The translations under genes and the position numbers were made by a program. The notes beneath the pieces are model-generated. The model searched no databases and was not told the origin of the DNA. It was given only the letters and a program-made list of their open reading frames with translations. Below, one piece after another: positions 13,402 through 22,495 of a stretch of 30,495 bases of DNA (its first letter is position 1; the number at the start of each line of letters is the position of its first letter). This DNA is from Oscillospiraceae bacterium (GTDB lineage: Bacteria; Bacillota_A; Clostridia; Oscillospirales; Oscillospiraceae), in assembly GCA_017381835.1 (NCBI GenBank), contig JAFOBK010000178.1, forward strand, positions 1-30,495, in the 5' to 3' direction.

Positions 13402-15207
13402 TTATTCATTTGGCAGCTGCACATCGCCGCCGGCTTCACCTACAGGAGGAGAAGGCGGATTTGTAGGCTCTGTGGTCTCGGGCTGGGTGGGTTCCGTGGT
13501 CTCAGGCTGCGTAGGTTCTGTGGTTTCGGGCTGAGTAGTTTCAGGCTGGGTGGGTTCTTCCTCCTCAACCACCTTATAAACTACCTTATCCCGCTTGTCA
13601 TACTCAGAATACGCTTCCTTCTCCCGGGAGATCAGCTCCTTGGTTTCCTTGTCGTACTTGCACTTATAAGTCTGCACGGTGTAACCGGTGTAGGGAGTGG
13701 TCTTCACAGCGCCATCCTTGTGGCCTTCATCGGGGCCTACTTCTTCCTCAACGGTCTTGTAGTTGCTGACGCTGAGGATCACATATTCCATCTCAATGTA
13801 GTAATCCTTCTCGTCGGTACCCACCAGAGAAACGGTGACATTGCCGCCGTTGGCTTCCGCATCGATGCGGATGGGGTAGTTGGTGGAGTTGCGGAACTTG
13901 AAGTCAGGGCCTGCCCAGTCCACGGTGGCATCCATGCCGTAGGGCATGTAGGAAGAGATAAAACCGTGGTTGGAGCGCTGTACGATCTCCAGGTCTGCAA
14001 GCAGCGCGCAGTAGTAAAGAGAAGAAGAGGGCTGGCAGATGCCGCCGCCGTAGGTCTTGATGGTTTCACTGCCCATGTAGGAGTCAGCAGGCAGATAGCC
14101 CTTTTCGGGAGTACGCTCGCCCAAAGCATCATTGTAGCTGAAGGTGTCGCCGGGGTAGAGGATGGTGCCGTCAATGGCTTCGCAGGCCAGCTTCAGGTTG
14201 TTGTCACGGTTGTAGCTGCTGGAGGACTTGGCGGTGTATGTACCCAAAACATCCCGGAACAGGGCGCTTTCCAGAGCGTCGGTCTCAATTTCCGGCAGAA
14301 TTTCCACATAGGGGAATTTCAGCACATCGCCGGGATTGGCCTTTGCCAGAGCCAGCTTGGCTGCCTCCAGGTCAAATTCATAACCCACCTGAGATTCCAC
14401 AACCTGGTGAGTTTCCGGATCCCAGGCTGCATCCTTGGCTTCAATGCAGCTTTCCTCGTAAATGGCTTCCAGATCGATGGTTTCACCGGTGCTGGAGGAA
14501 CAATCATAGCTGATGGCAAAATTCTGGTTTGCATATGCTTTTACGATGATGTGATACAATGCATCTGCATCAAAATCATAGGAGGCGGTGCCCACAGTCA
14601 CCTGCAGAAATGCCTGTTCTTTGCCGTCCACGGTTTCGGTCAGAATCTCGTGGCTGTTCTTGCTGCCCTCAGAGGGGAACTGAACCGCAAACTCAGCAAT
14701 GCAGCTGCGGATCGCTTCCTCGTTCAGCTGAATATGGGGAGCCAGGTCAACTGCCTTGGCGGGATTGGCCTCAATGCCGTAGCTGAAGGCATCCCGAACC
14801 GCAGCATCCACATCCAGCTCCGCGCCGGAAATATCGGGGGTGATCTCCAGCTGCTTATCCAGCACGGTGACCACCATAGACTTGGTGCCGTAAGATGCCT
14901 CTACTTTAGAGGAAACTTCCTGAACGGCCTCTTTTTTGGTCAGGCCGCCCACATCCACACCGGCAACCGTCACATTTTCTGCAATGGTTGCTTTGTTCAG
15001 CGTGGGCAGGGAAATGGATACACCCAGCTTGCCCAGGAAATAGCAGCAGGCGATCAGGCTGACAAACAGCGTCAGCAGAGTAAATACAATAGCAGGCGTG
15101 GAAGCACTGCCGGCTTTGGCTTTCTTTTTGGGAGCCGGTTGGGTTGTGGCAAGTCTCTTCTGTACATTTTTCTTCAGAAACTTACCGGAGCTTTGTTTCT
15201 TTGCCAT
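13402..15207 (-). CDS. VanW family envelope protein with G5-like domain and Pro/Thr-rich tail
   Basis: A 601-residue single-pass membrane-anchored envelope protein. The ATG at 15207 follows GGAGG. A basic cytoplasmic stretch (about 1-34, many Lys) precedes one transmembrane helix (37-62). Residues 75-320 resemble paired putative peptidoglycan-binding modules (VTVAGVDVGGLTKKEA; VGYEFDLEAAKLAL). The VanW domain is about 325-465, with GGGICQPSSSLYYCALLADLEI at 387 onward and PDFKFRNSTNYPIRI. A G5-like strand region (480-547, VKTTPYTGYTVQTYK...ISREKEAYSEYDKRDKVVYKV) follows, then a tandem Pro/Thr/Glu repeat (TQPETTEP units, 552-585). VanW is named from a vancomycin-resistance cluster, but this is an ordinary wall protein, not a resistance gene. 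It reads in the same direction as mfd, 70 bp downstream, with its own promoter. Confidence 0.9.
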   Translation of the reverse strand: MAKKQSSGKFLKKNVQKRLATTQPAPKKKAKAGSASTPAIVFTLLTLFVSLIACCYFLGKLGVSISLPTLNKATIAENVTVAGVDVGGLTKKEAVQEVSSKVEASYGTKSMVVTVLDKQLEITPDISGAELDVDAAVRDAFSYGIEANPAKAVDLAPHIQLNEEAIRSCIAEFAVQFPSEGSKNSHEILTETVDGKEQAFLQVTVGTASYDFDADALYHIIVKAYANQNFAISYDCSSSTGETIDLEAIYEESCIEAKDAAWDPETHQVVESQVGYEFDLEAAKLALAKANPGDVLKFPYVEILPEIETDALESALFRDVLGTYTAKSSSSYNRDNNLKLACEAIDGTILYPGDTFSYNDALGERTPEKGYLPADSYMGSETIKTYGGGICQPSSSLYYCALLADLEIVQRSNHGFISSYMPYGMDATVDWAGPDFKFRNSTNYPIRIDAEANGGNVTVSLVGTDEKDYYIEMEYVILSVSNYKTVEEEVGPDEGHKDGAVKTTPYTGYTVQTYKCKYDKETKELISREKEAYSEYDKRDKVVYKVVEEEEPTQPETTQPETTEPTQPETTEPTQPETTEPTNPPSPPVGEAGGDVQLPNE

Positions 15208-15240
15208 TCGGATACCTCCGATTCCAGTAGTTTATAGAGT

Positions 15241-15268
15241 ATTATATCATAAATATGGTGTAACGCAA
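15241..15268 (-). promoter_or_regulatory. Probable promoter of the VanW-family gene
   Basis: On the minus strand, TATAAT (15241-15246) with TTGCGT (15263-15268), spacer 16 bp, in the 70-bp gap after mfd. The -35 is imperfect. Confidence 0.6.
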
Positions 15269-15277
15269 CAAGAAAGA

Positions 15278-18200
15278 TCATTTTACACGGCCGTAATGCG
15301 CCACAAAGACCTTACACTGGCGCAAACTGTCCACACCGGCAGACAGCTTCAGCTTCAGGGTGGGCACTTTGGCGGAGGCCACAAACTGCACCCGCTTTTT
15401 GTAGTCCGGATCTTCGCAGATAGCGCCTACAGCCTCAAAATTCAGATTGTGGAGGGTAAAGAATACCTCAGGGCCTTTCTGACGGATCTCGGTAATGCCC
15501 ACTTTCCGTGCGTTTGCACGCAGCAGTGCAATCTCCACCAGATTGAGAACACCCTTGGGGGGATCGCCATAGCGGTCAATGATCTCATCCAGCAGATCGT
15601 CCGCATCCTCCTGGCTGCGGATGGCAGCCATACGGCGGTAAAGATCCATGCGTTCCTCACCACGGGATACATAGTTTTTATCCACATTTGCGGTAACGTT
15701 CAGGTCGGCGGTGCAATCCGGCTCCTTGGGTGCCTTGCCCTGCTCTTCCAGCACGGCTTCATCCAGCAGCTTCAGATACATGTCGTAACCCACGCTCATC
15801 ATGTGGCCGGACTGCTCCGCGCCCAGCAGATTACCTGCGCCGCGGATCTCCAGGTCACGCATAGCGATCTTGAAACCGGAACCGAACTCGGCGAAGTCAC
15901 GGATGGCAGCCAGGCGCTTCTCCGCAATCTCTGTCAGAGATTTGTCGGGACGGTAAGTGAAGTAGGCATAAGCATGGCGGGTGGAACGGCCCACACGGCC
16001 ACGAAGCTGATGAAGCTGGCTTAGGCCAAACCGGTCTGCGTTTTCAATGATCAAAGTGTTGGCATTGGGAATGTCCAGGCCGGTCTCGATAATGGTGGTG
16101 CACACCAGCACCTGAATTTCGCCGTCAGCCATGGCATGCATCACATCGCCCAGGGCTTCTTCGCCCATCTTGCCGTGGGCAACCGCCACATTCAGGCCGG
16201 GAATCCGCCGTTTTAATGCGCCTGCGCACTGGTCAATGGTCTCCACACGGTTGTGGAGATAATACACCTGACCGCCCCGCTCCACCTCTCTGCGGATGGC
16301 ATCGTCAATGATGGCATTGCTGTGCTCCATAACGAAGGTCTGCACGGGATAGCGGTCTGCGGGGGGTTCTTCCAGGGTGGACATGTCACGGATGCCGGAC
16401 AGCGCCATATTCAGGGTTCTGGGAATGGGGGTTGCAGACAGAGTCAGTACGTCCACACCCTTGGACATCTCCTTCAGCCGCTCCTTGTGGGATACACCGA
16501 AGCGCTGTTCTTCGTCAATAATGAGAAGACCCAGATCCTTGAACTGCACACTCTTCTGAATCAGCTTATGGGTGCCGATGATCAGATCCACCTGACCGGC
16601 TCTTAAATTCTGCAAGGTGCGGTTCTGCTGAGTGGGGGTGCGGAAGCGGCTGAGCACATCGATATTCACGGGGAAACCCCGGAATCTTGCCACGCAGGTC
16701 TGATAATGCTGCTGGGCAAGGACGGTGGTGGGCACCAGAATGGCCGCCTGCTTGCCGTCCATAATGCACTTCATAATAGCACGCAGCGCAACCTCGGTCT
16801 TACCGAAGCCTACATCACCGCAGAGCAGACGATCCATGGGAGTCGGGGACTCCATATCGGACTTGATATCCGCAATACACCGCAGCTGATCGTCGGTTTC
16901 GGGATAGGGGAAATTATCCTCAAATTCCCGCTGCCAGGGGGAGTCTGCCGCAAAGGCAAAACCCTGCTGCCGCTTACGGGCGGCATAGAGCTTGATCAGC
17001 TCACCGGCCATATCCTTAGCAGCCTTTCTGGCCTTGGTCTTGGTCTTCTGCCAGGCATCGGTGCCGATTTTATTCAGCTTGACGTTGGTATCCTCACCGC
17101 CGCCACCGATATACTTGCTGACCATATCCAGCTGGGTGGCAGGTACGAACAAGGTATCCGTGCCCTGGTAGGCGATCTTCACATAGTCCTTAATGGCGCC
17201 GTCCACACGGATCTGCTCCATAGCCACGAACCGGCCGATACCGTAGTTCTCGTGGACAACCAGATCGCCGGGAGAAAGGTCGGTGAAGGAGTTCAGCTTC
17301 TGCCGGTTGGTGGCGCTCTTCTTGGCCTTGCGCTTGACCTCCCGATGGCTCAGCAGCTGACCTTCCGTCAGTACCGCCAGCTTGGCGGTGGGGTATTCCA
17401 TGCCGTAGGGCAGCGTGCCCTCCGCCAGCAGAATCTGACCGGGATGGGGCATGGAGGTGAGGGGAATGCAGAGGAATGCGGAAAGATTCCGATCCCGCAG
17501 CATCTCCTGCAGCAGCTCCGCTCTGTGACGGGAGCCGCAGAGAACCAGGCAGGAGAAGTCCATCTTCTGATAGTGGGCCAGGTCTGCCGCCGCGGTGTCC
17601 ATATTGCCGCCGTAGCCGGGCAGCTGCTTGGCGGTGATGGGCAGCAGATGCTTGGGAGGACATTCCTCCGGATAGGCAGCGCCGCCGAAGGTGTCCAGGT
17701 ATACAACCGTTTTTGCCGCCAGCTTGGGGGTAAAGTCCTCCCACTGGCTCACATAGTCGCACAGCTCACCGGCAACGAGACCGGACTGCAGCAGGCTATC
17801 CAGCTGCAAGCCCATCTCCTCCACCCGTGTGCGGGCAGAGCGGTGGAGGCTGCTCTGATCGCAAAGCACCACCACAGCATTCTCGGGGATATAGTCCATG
17901 GCGGTAGTGTTTTCATCATAGATCAGCGCCATGTAGCGGTCAGATGCAGGATTGCTCAGACCGTTCTCATATTTTTCCAAATCCCTGGTAAGGGTCTTGA
18001 TCAGATCCTCGTTGGGATTCTTTCTTCTCTTTTGGCGGGCGATCATCCGGTTCAGATCGGCGCAAAGGCCGGAAAGTCCTTCTTTATGAAGGCGGGGCTG
18101 GGTCTCGCCTACGGGAAGAATGGTGACAGCGTCCACATTTTCCGTTCTGCGCTGGGTATCCGGGTCAAAATAACCCATGGTGTCCAGCTCATCGCCGAAA

Positions 18201-18784
18201 AATTCCACACGCACCGGCATATCGGAAGCAGGGGAGTAGATATCCAGAATGCCGCCTCTGACAGCGAACTGACCGGGGCCTTCCACCATGCCGCAGCGGC
18301 TGTAGCCGGAAGCAGTGAGCCGGTTCAGCAGGTCATCCAGCTGATATTCCTTTCCTGCTTCCAGGGAGAAGGCAGCTTCCCTCAGCACCTGGGGAGGCAT
18401 GGTTCGCTGGCTTAAGGACTCCCAGGAGAAGATCTGAATGGGTGTTTTGCCCTGCTGCAGGTCATAGAGCTGACGCAGACGCTTCTGCTCCCAGCCCCGG
18501 GACACCACAGCGGTATCATAAAGGGTCAGGTCACGGGAGGGCAGCACCGGCACGGTTTCTTTTAAAAATGCCTTCAGTTCCTCCTGGAGCCGCTTTGCGG
18601 CCATATCATCCTGGCAGATTACCACCAAAGGGCGGATATCGGTATGTTGATACATACCTGCAATCACATGGCTGCGGTTGATCTGACCGATGCCGGTGAC
18701 GGCAGCGGCCTGGTGATCGTTAACAGCCTTTAAAAGCAGACCATACTCGGGTATGGTTTTGAGCATATTAAGAAGTTTTTCCAT
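15278..18784 (-). CDS. mfd: Transcription-repair coupling factor (Mfd)
   Basis: Mfd (1168 residues) recognises RNA polymerase stalled at DNA damage, displaces it with an ATP-driven translocase and recruits UvrA. The ATG at 18784 is chosen because GTGAGGT lies just upstream; an in-frame GTG at 18796 would overlap that site. Domains in order: UvrB-like N-terminal region (about 1-330, including the DLTLYDTAVVSRGWEQKRLRQLYDLQ stretch), a linker region, the CarD-like RNA polymerase interaction domain (about 501-566, LSPGDLVVHENYGIGRF), RecG-like helicase lobes with Walker A GDVGFGKTE (656-664) and DEEQRFG (757-763), LSATPIPRTL, GRVGRSTRHAYAYF, and the C-terminal TRCF domain. Length is standard. 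It follows pth by about 84 bp on the same strand, the classic pth-mfd order of Firmicutes. Confidence 0.97.
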   Translation of the reverse strand: MEKLLNMLKTIPEYGLLLKAVNDHQAAAVTGIGQINRSHVIAGMYQHTDIRPLVVICQDDMAAKRLQEELKAFLKETVPVLPSRDLTLYDTAVVSRGWEQKRLRQLYDLQQGKTPIQIFSWESLSQRTMPPQVLREAAFSLEAGKEYQLDDLLNRLTASGYSRCGMVEGPGQFAVRGGILDIYSPASDMPVRVEFFGDELDTMGYFDPDTQRRTENVDAVTILPVGETQPRLHKEGLSGLCADLNRMIARQKRRKNPNEDLIKTLTRDLEKYENGLSNPASDRYMALIYDENTTAMDYIPENAVVVLCDQSSLHRSARTRVEEMGLQLDSLLQSGLVAGELCDYVSQWEDFTPKLAAKTVVYLDTFGGAAYPEECPPKHLLPITAKQLPGYGGNMDTAAADLAHYQKMDFSCLVLCGSRHRAELLQEMLRDRNLSAFLCIPLTSMPHPGQILLAEGTLPYGMEYPTAKLAVLTEGQLLSHREVKRKAKKSATNRQKLNSFTDLSPGDLVVHENYGIGRFVAMEQIRVDGAIKDYVKIAYQGTDTLFVPATQLDMVSKYIGGGGEDTNVKLNKIGTDAWQKTKTKARKAAKDMAGELIKLYAARKRQQGFAFAADSPWQREFEDNFPYPETDDQLRCIADIKSDMESPTPMDRLLCGDVGFGKTEVALRAIMKCIMDGKQAAILVPTTVLAQQHYQTCVARFRGFPVNIDVLSRFRTPTQQNRTLQNLRAGQVDLIIGTHKLIQKSVQFKDLGLLIIDEEQRFGVSHKERLKEMSKGVDVLTLSATPIPRTLNMALSGIRDMSTLEEPPADRYPVQTFVMEHSNAIIDDAIRREVERGGQVYYLHNRVETIDQCAGALKRRIPGLNVAVAHGKMGEEALGDVMHAMADGEIQVLVCTTIIETGLDIPNANTLIIENADRFGLSQLHQLRGRVGRSTRHAYAYFTYRPDKSLTEIAEKRLAAIRDFAEFGSGFKIAMRDLEIRGAGNLLGAEQSGHMMSVGYDMYLKLLDEAVLEEQGKAPKEPDCTADLNVTANVDKNYVSRGEERMDLYRRMAAIRSQEDADDLLDEIIDRYGDPPKGVLNLVEIALLRANARKVGITEIRQKGPEVFFTLHNLNFEAVGAICEDPDYKKRVQFVASAKVPTLKLKLSAGVDSLRQCKVFVAHYGRVK

Positions 18785-18822
18785 GGTATACCTCACTTCC
18801 TAAATATTTCCACGCAGTAACG

Positions 18823-18851
18823 CGGAAAGGGGAGAAAGTACCCCCTTTCCG
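18823..18851. other. Hairpin between pth and mfd
   Basis: CGGAAAGGGG (18823-18832) pairs with CCCCTTTCCG (18842-18851), a perfect 10-bp stem with a 9-base loop. On the minus strand no T-run follows, so it is not a clear terminator; it may be an attenuator or RNA-processing site in the pth-mfd transcript. Confidence 0.5.
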
Positions 18852-18867
18852 TGTGTATTTCTCATGC

Positions 18868-19461
18868 TTACGGATGCGATCCGTTGTAGCGGTTGGATGC
18901 TTCCGGCACACCCTTGTCGATGATGCAAAGAGCAGCCTCCGCCGCATTCTTCAAAGATACGCCCAGCGCCTTTTCCTCCTGGGCAGAGAAGGTGCTCAGA
19001 ACCCAGTCCGCCAGATCCATCTCCGGATGGGGCTTTGCGCCCACACCGATCTTCACTCTGGGGAAATTCTGGGCGCCCACTTCCTGAATGATGGACTTGA
19101 TGCCGTTGTGACCGCCGGCGCTGCCCTCCGCCCGGACACGAAGGCGTCCTGCGGGTAAAGAGATGTCATCAAACATGACGATGATCCGCTGCGGCGGAAT
19201 ATTGAAATAGCTGCTCAGCTGCAGCACAGAGCGGCCGGACAGATTCATATAAGTCAGAGGCTTCAGCAGATACAGCTTGATGCCGTTATAATTGCACTGA
19301 CCGTACAGACCCTGGAACTTGCCCTTATCGACCTTGCAGCCTAATGATTCTGCCAGTACATCGATGGCCCGGAAGCCTGCATTGTGACGGGTGCGTTCAT
19401 AATCTTTTCCGGGATTTCCCAAACCTACGATCAGCCAGTTCTCGCTTTTTTTGCCAAACAT
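18868..19461 (-). CDS. pth: Peptidyl-tRNA hydrolase (Pth)
   Basis: Pth (197 residues) cleaves the ester between peptide and tRNA on prematurely released peptidyl-tRNA, recycling tRNA. The ATG at 19461 follows GGGAG at normal spacing; an in-frame TTG at 19476 would overlap that site. Motifs: WLIVGLGNPGKDYERTRHNAGF with catalytic His26 and Asn16; LLKPLTYMNLSG with the conserved Asn; VMFDDISLPAGRLRVRAEGSAGGHNGIKSI; and FPRVKIGVG. Length is usual for the family. It is the first gene of the pth-mfd unit and is divergent from uvrA across 177 bp. Confidence 0.96.
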   Translation of the reverse strand: MFGKKSENWLIVGLGNPGKDYERTRHNAGFRAIDVLAESLGCKVDKGKFQGLYGQCNYNGIKLYLLKPLTYMNLSGRSVLQLSSYFNIPPQRIIVMFDDISLPAGRLRVRAEGSAGGHNGIKSIIQEVGAQNFPRVKIGVGAKPHPEMDLADWVLSTFSAQEEKALGVSLKNAAEAALCIIDKGVPEASNRYNGSHP

Positions 19462-19501
19462 ATTGTAAACTCCCAATCTAGCGCATACTTAACTATTCTA
19501 T

Positions 19502-19531
19502 AGTATACCACAAGTAACCAGGAAAAAGCAA
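19502..19531 (-). promoter_or_regulatory. Probable promoter of pth-mfd
   Basis: On the minus strand, TATACT (19502-19507) with TTGCTT (19526-19531), spacer 18 bp, 40 bp from the pth start. It is back to back with the uvrA promoter in the same 177-bp gap. The -35 assignment is less sure than the -10. Confidence 0.5.
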
Positions 19532-19575
19532 CCATCATTCGGAAACTGAAACCGAAATTTTGTTCTAACTTCCTC

Positions 19576-19604
19576 TTGTGGAAAAGTAGCCGCCGTGGTA
19601 TACT
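19576..19604 (+). promoter_or_regulatory. Promoter of uvrA
   Basis: TTGTGG at 19576-19581 and TATACT at 19599-19604, spacer 17 bp, 34 bp before the uvrA start codon. The words TGTGG and GTATAC occur in both orientations across this divergent region. No clear LexA (SOS) box is visible to me. Confidence 0.7.
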
Positions 19605-19638
19605 ATTATGAAAGACTTTTTTACTTCAGGAGCAGCGT

Positions 19639-22464
19639 ATGAACGATCAGATTATCATTCGAGGCGCAAGAGAAAACAACTTAAAAAATGTCAATTTGAC
19701 CATTCCCAGAGATAAACTGGTGGTATTTACCGGCCTTTCCGGTTCCGGTAAATCCAGCCTGGCCTTTGATACCATCTATGCCGAAGGCCAGCGCCGCTAT
19801 GTGGAGAGCTTAAGCTCCTATGCCCGTCAGTTCCTGGGTCAGATGGATAAGCCCGATGTGGACGCCATTGAGGGCCTTTCTCCCGCCATTTCCATCGATC
19901 AGAAGACCACCTCCAAGAACCCCCGCTCCACGGTGGGTACGGTCACGGAGATCTATGACTATCTGCGCCTTCTGTGGGCAAGAGTGGGTGTACCCCATTG
20001 CCCCAAGTGCGGCAAGGAGATCAGCCGTCAGACCATCGATCAGATCGTAGACAAGGTGGAAGCTCTGGGTGAGGGTACCCGTTTTATCGTTCTTTCTCCC
20101 ATTGTCCGGGGAAAAAAGGGCGAGCATCTGAAAATATTCGAGGATGCCCGGAAATCCGGCTTTGCCCGTGTCCGTGTGGATGGCATTCTCTATGACTTAA
20201 GCGAAGAGATCAAACCGGAGAAGAATAAGAAGCATACCATCGAACTGGTGGTGGACCGCCTGGTGATCCGGGAAGGTCAGCACCGCAGAATCACCGACTC
20301 CATTGAAACCGCCTGCACCCATTCCGGCGGCCTGGTGATCATCCAGCTTCCCGACAAAAAGGAAGAGCTGAGCTTTTCTCAGAACTACGCCTGCGAGGAT
20401 TGCGGCATCAGTATGCCGGAATTGGAACCCAGAATGTTCTCTTTCAATAATCCCGCCGGTGCCTGCCCCCATTGTACCGGTCTTGGCTTCCAGTTGGTTG
20501 CTGACGAAGACCTGGTGATCCCCGATAAGTCCAAGTCCATTTTCGAGGGCGCCATCCAGGCATCCGGCTGGAGTTCTGCCCGTACCGACTCTATTTTCCG
20601 GATGTATTTCGAGGCTTTGGCGCAGAAATACCATTTTTCTCTCACCGCGCCCGTCAGCACCCTCTCCCGGGAAGCCATGGATGTGATCCTCTACGGCACC
20701 AAGGGCGAAAAGCTGCGGATGACCTATAACCGGGGCAACGGCATGGGTGTGCTGGAGCAGCCTTTTGAAGGCATTCTCAATAACATCAGCCGCCGCTATC
20801 GGGAGACCCAGTCCGACTCTGCCCGCAAGGAACTGGAAGAGTGCATGTCTTCCGCTCCCTGTCCCTTCTGCCATGGTGACCGTCTTTCCGATATTGCCAG
20901 AGCCGTCACCGTAGGGGGCATCGGCATTATGGATTTCTGCCGCATGAGCATCCGTGACGGCATGCACTTCATGGAAAATCTCAACCTGACCGGCAATATG
21001 GCCATGGTAGCTGAGCAAATCGTCCGGGAGATCAAATCCCGCCTGCGTTTTCTGATGGATGTGGGTCTGCAGTATCTGACCCTCAGCCGCGGTGCAGCCA
21101 CCCTCTCCGGCGGTGAAAGCCAGCGTATCCGCCTGGCTACCCAGATCGGTTCTTCCCTGATGGGTGTGTTGTATATTCTGGACGAGCCGTCCATCGGCCT
21201 CCACCAGCGGGATAATGACAAACTCCTGATGACCCTGAAGCGGCTCCGTGACCTGGGCAATACCCTGATCGTTGTGGAGCACGATGAAGACACCATGCGC
21301 GCTGCGGATTTTGTGGTGGATGTGGGTCCCGGCGCCGGTTCCCATGGCGGTGAGATCGTGGCGGCAGGCTCCTTGGAGGAGATTTGCGCCGTTCCTGCAT
21401 CCATTACCGGCCAGTACCTCAGCGGTGCAAAAGAAATTCCCGTCCCTGCCAAGCGCAGACCCGGCAATGGCCATGTGTTGGCTGTCCGGGGTGCCACGGA
21501 GAATAACTTAAAAGAAATCGATGTGGAGATTCCTTTGGGAACTCTCACTTGCGTTACCGGCGTGTCCGGTTCCGGTAAGTCCAGCCTGGTGAACCAGGTG
21601 CTGAACCGTACCCTCCTGGGTAAATTAAACCATGCCCGCACCCGTCCCGGTGCCTGCCGCTGTGTGGAGGGTATCGAGCATTTGGATAAAGTCATTGATA
21701 TTGACCAAAGCCCCATCGGACGGACACCCCGTTCCAACCCCGCTACCTACACCGGCCTGTTTAACGATATCCGCGATCTGTTTGCCTCCACTTCCGATGC
21801 CAAGATCCGCGGTTACGGCCCCGGCCGTTTCTCCTTCAATGTGAAGGGCGGCCGCTGTGAAGCATGTAGCGGCGACGGCCTGGTGAAGATCGAAATGCAC
21901 TTCCTGGCGGATGTCTATGTGCCTTGTGAAGTCTGCCGCGGTCAGCGCTACAACCGGGAAACCCTGGAAGTCCAGTATAAGGGCAAGAACATTGCCCAGG
22001 TGCTGGATATGACCGCTGAGGAGGCCATGGAATTCTTCCAGAATCTGCCTAAGATCCACCGGAAAGCCCAGGCTTTGGTGGAAGTTGGCCTTGGCTATGT
22101 AAAGCTGGGTCAGTCCAGCACCACCCTCTCCGGCGGCGAAGCCCAGCGTGTCAAGCTGGCGACGGAGCTGGCAAGATCCTCCACCGGCAAGACGATTTAT
22201 ATTCTGGACGAGCCTACCACCGGCCTGCATGCAGCGGATGTGCATAAGCTGATCGAGGTTTTGCAGCAGCTGGTGGATGCGGGCAATACGGTGCTGGTCA
22301 TTGAGCACAACCTGGATGTGATCAAAACAGCCGACCATATCATCGACCTTGGCCCCGAGGGCGGCGATGAAGGCGGCTATGTGGTTGCCTACGGTACACC
22401 GGAAGAAGTGGCTCAGGTGAAAGAGAGCTACACCGGCCAGTATCTGAAGCGGTATTTTGCGTAA
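19639..22464 (+). CDS. uvrA: Excinuclease ABC subunit A (UvrA)
   Basis: UvrA (941 residues) is the dimeric ABC-type ATPase that scans DNA for bulky damage and loads UvrB. The ATG at 19639 follows AGGAG. First ATPase: Walker [10 protein letters not shown] (32-40) and signature [14 protein letters not shown] near 489. Second ATPase: Walker [10 protein letters not shown] near 641 and [15 protein letters not shown] near 830, followed by [10 protein letters not shown]. Zinc-binding Cys motifs are present: CPKCG early, CEDC...CPHC in the UvrB-interaction/insertion region, CPFCHGDRL, and CEACSGDG...CEVC in the second half. Length is standard. Unlike many Firmicutes, uvrA is not adjacent to uvrB: a convergent kinase-like gene and a radC-led operon start lie between them. 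uvrC is not in the window. Confidence 0.98.
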   Translation: MNDQIIIRGARENNLKNVNLTIPRDKLVVFTGLSGSGKSSLAFDTIYAEGQRRYVESLSSYARQFLGQMDKPDVDAIEGLSPAISIDQKTTSKNPRSTVGTVTEIYDYLRLLWARVGVPHCPKCGKEISRQTIDQIVDKVEALGEGTRFIVLSPIVRGKKGEHLKIFEDARKSGFARVRVDGILYDLSEEIKPEKNKKHTIELVVDRLVIREGQHRRITDSIETACTHSGGLVIIQLPDKKEELSFSQNYACEDCGISMPELEPRMFSFNNPAGACPHCTGLGFQLVADEDLVIPDKSKSIFEGAIQASGWSSARTDSIFRMYFEALAQKYHFSLTAPVSTLSREAMDVILYGTKGEKLRMTYNRGNGMGVLEQPFEGILNNISRRYRETQSDSARKELEECMSSAPCPFCHGDRLSDIARAVTVGGIGIMDFCRMSIRDGMHFMENLNLTGNMAMVAEQIVREIKSRLRFLMDVGLQYLTLSRGAATLSGGESQRIRLATQIGSSLMGVLYILDEPSIGLHQRDNDKLLMTLKRLRDLGNTLIVVEHDEDTMRAADFVVDVGPGAGSHGGEIVAAGSLEEICAVPASITGQYLSGAKEIPVPAKRRPGNGHVLAVRGATENNLKEIDVEIPLGTLTCVTGVSGSGKSSLVNQVLNRTLLGKLNHARTRPGACRCVEGIEHLDKVIDIDQSPIGRTPRSNPATYTGLFNDIRDLFASTSDAKIRGYGPGRFSFNVKGGRCEACSGDGLVKIEMHFLADVYVPCEVCRGQRYNRETLEVQYKGKNIAQVLDMTAEEAMEFFQNLPKIHRKAQALVEVGLGYVKLGQSSTTLSGGEAQRVKLATELARSSTGKTIYILDEPTTGLHAADVHKLIEVLQQLVDAGNTVLVIEHNLDVIKTADHIIDLGPEGGDEGGYVVAYGTPEEVAQVKESYTGQYLKRYFA

Positions 22465-22490
22465 AAAACCCCCCCGGCATAAACCGGGGG
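22463..22490 (-). terminator. Terminator between the convergent uvrA and kinase-like genes
   Basis: CCCCCGG (22471-22477) pairs with CCGGGGG (22484-22490), loop 6 bases. On the minus strand a GG then TTTTTT run follows, so it clearly ends the kinase-like gene; for uvrA it offers a hairpin without a T-run. Confidence 0.82.
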
Positions 22491-22495
22491 AGTGA

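Noticed and set aside
13402..15207. Vancomycin resistance determinant (VanW)
   Set aside because: VanW-domain wall proteins are common in Clostridia; no vanHAX genes, and Ddl here has the Tyr typical of D-Ala-D-Ala ligases.
13720..15237. 505-codon plus-strand frame opposite the VanW gene
   Set aside because: No recognisable domain; the minus strand encodes a full VanW protein.
16706..18415. 569-codon plus-strand frame opposite mfd
   Set aside because: Shadow of mfd, with no motif or start signal.
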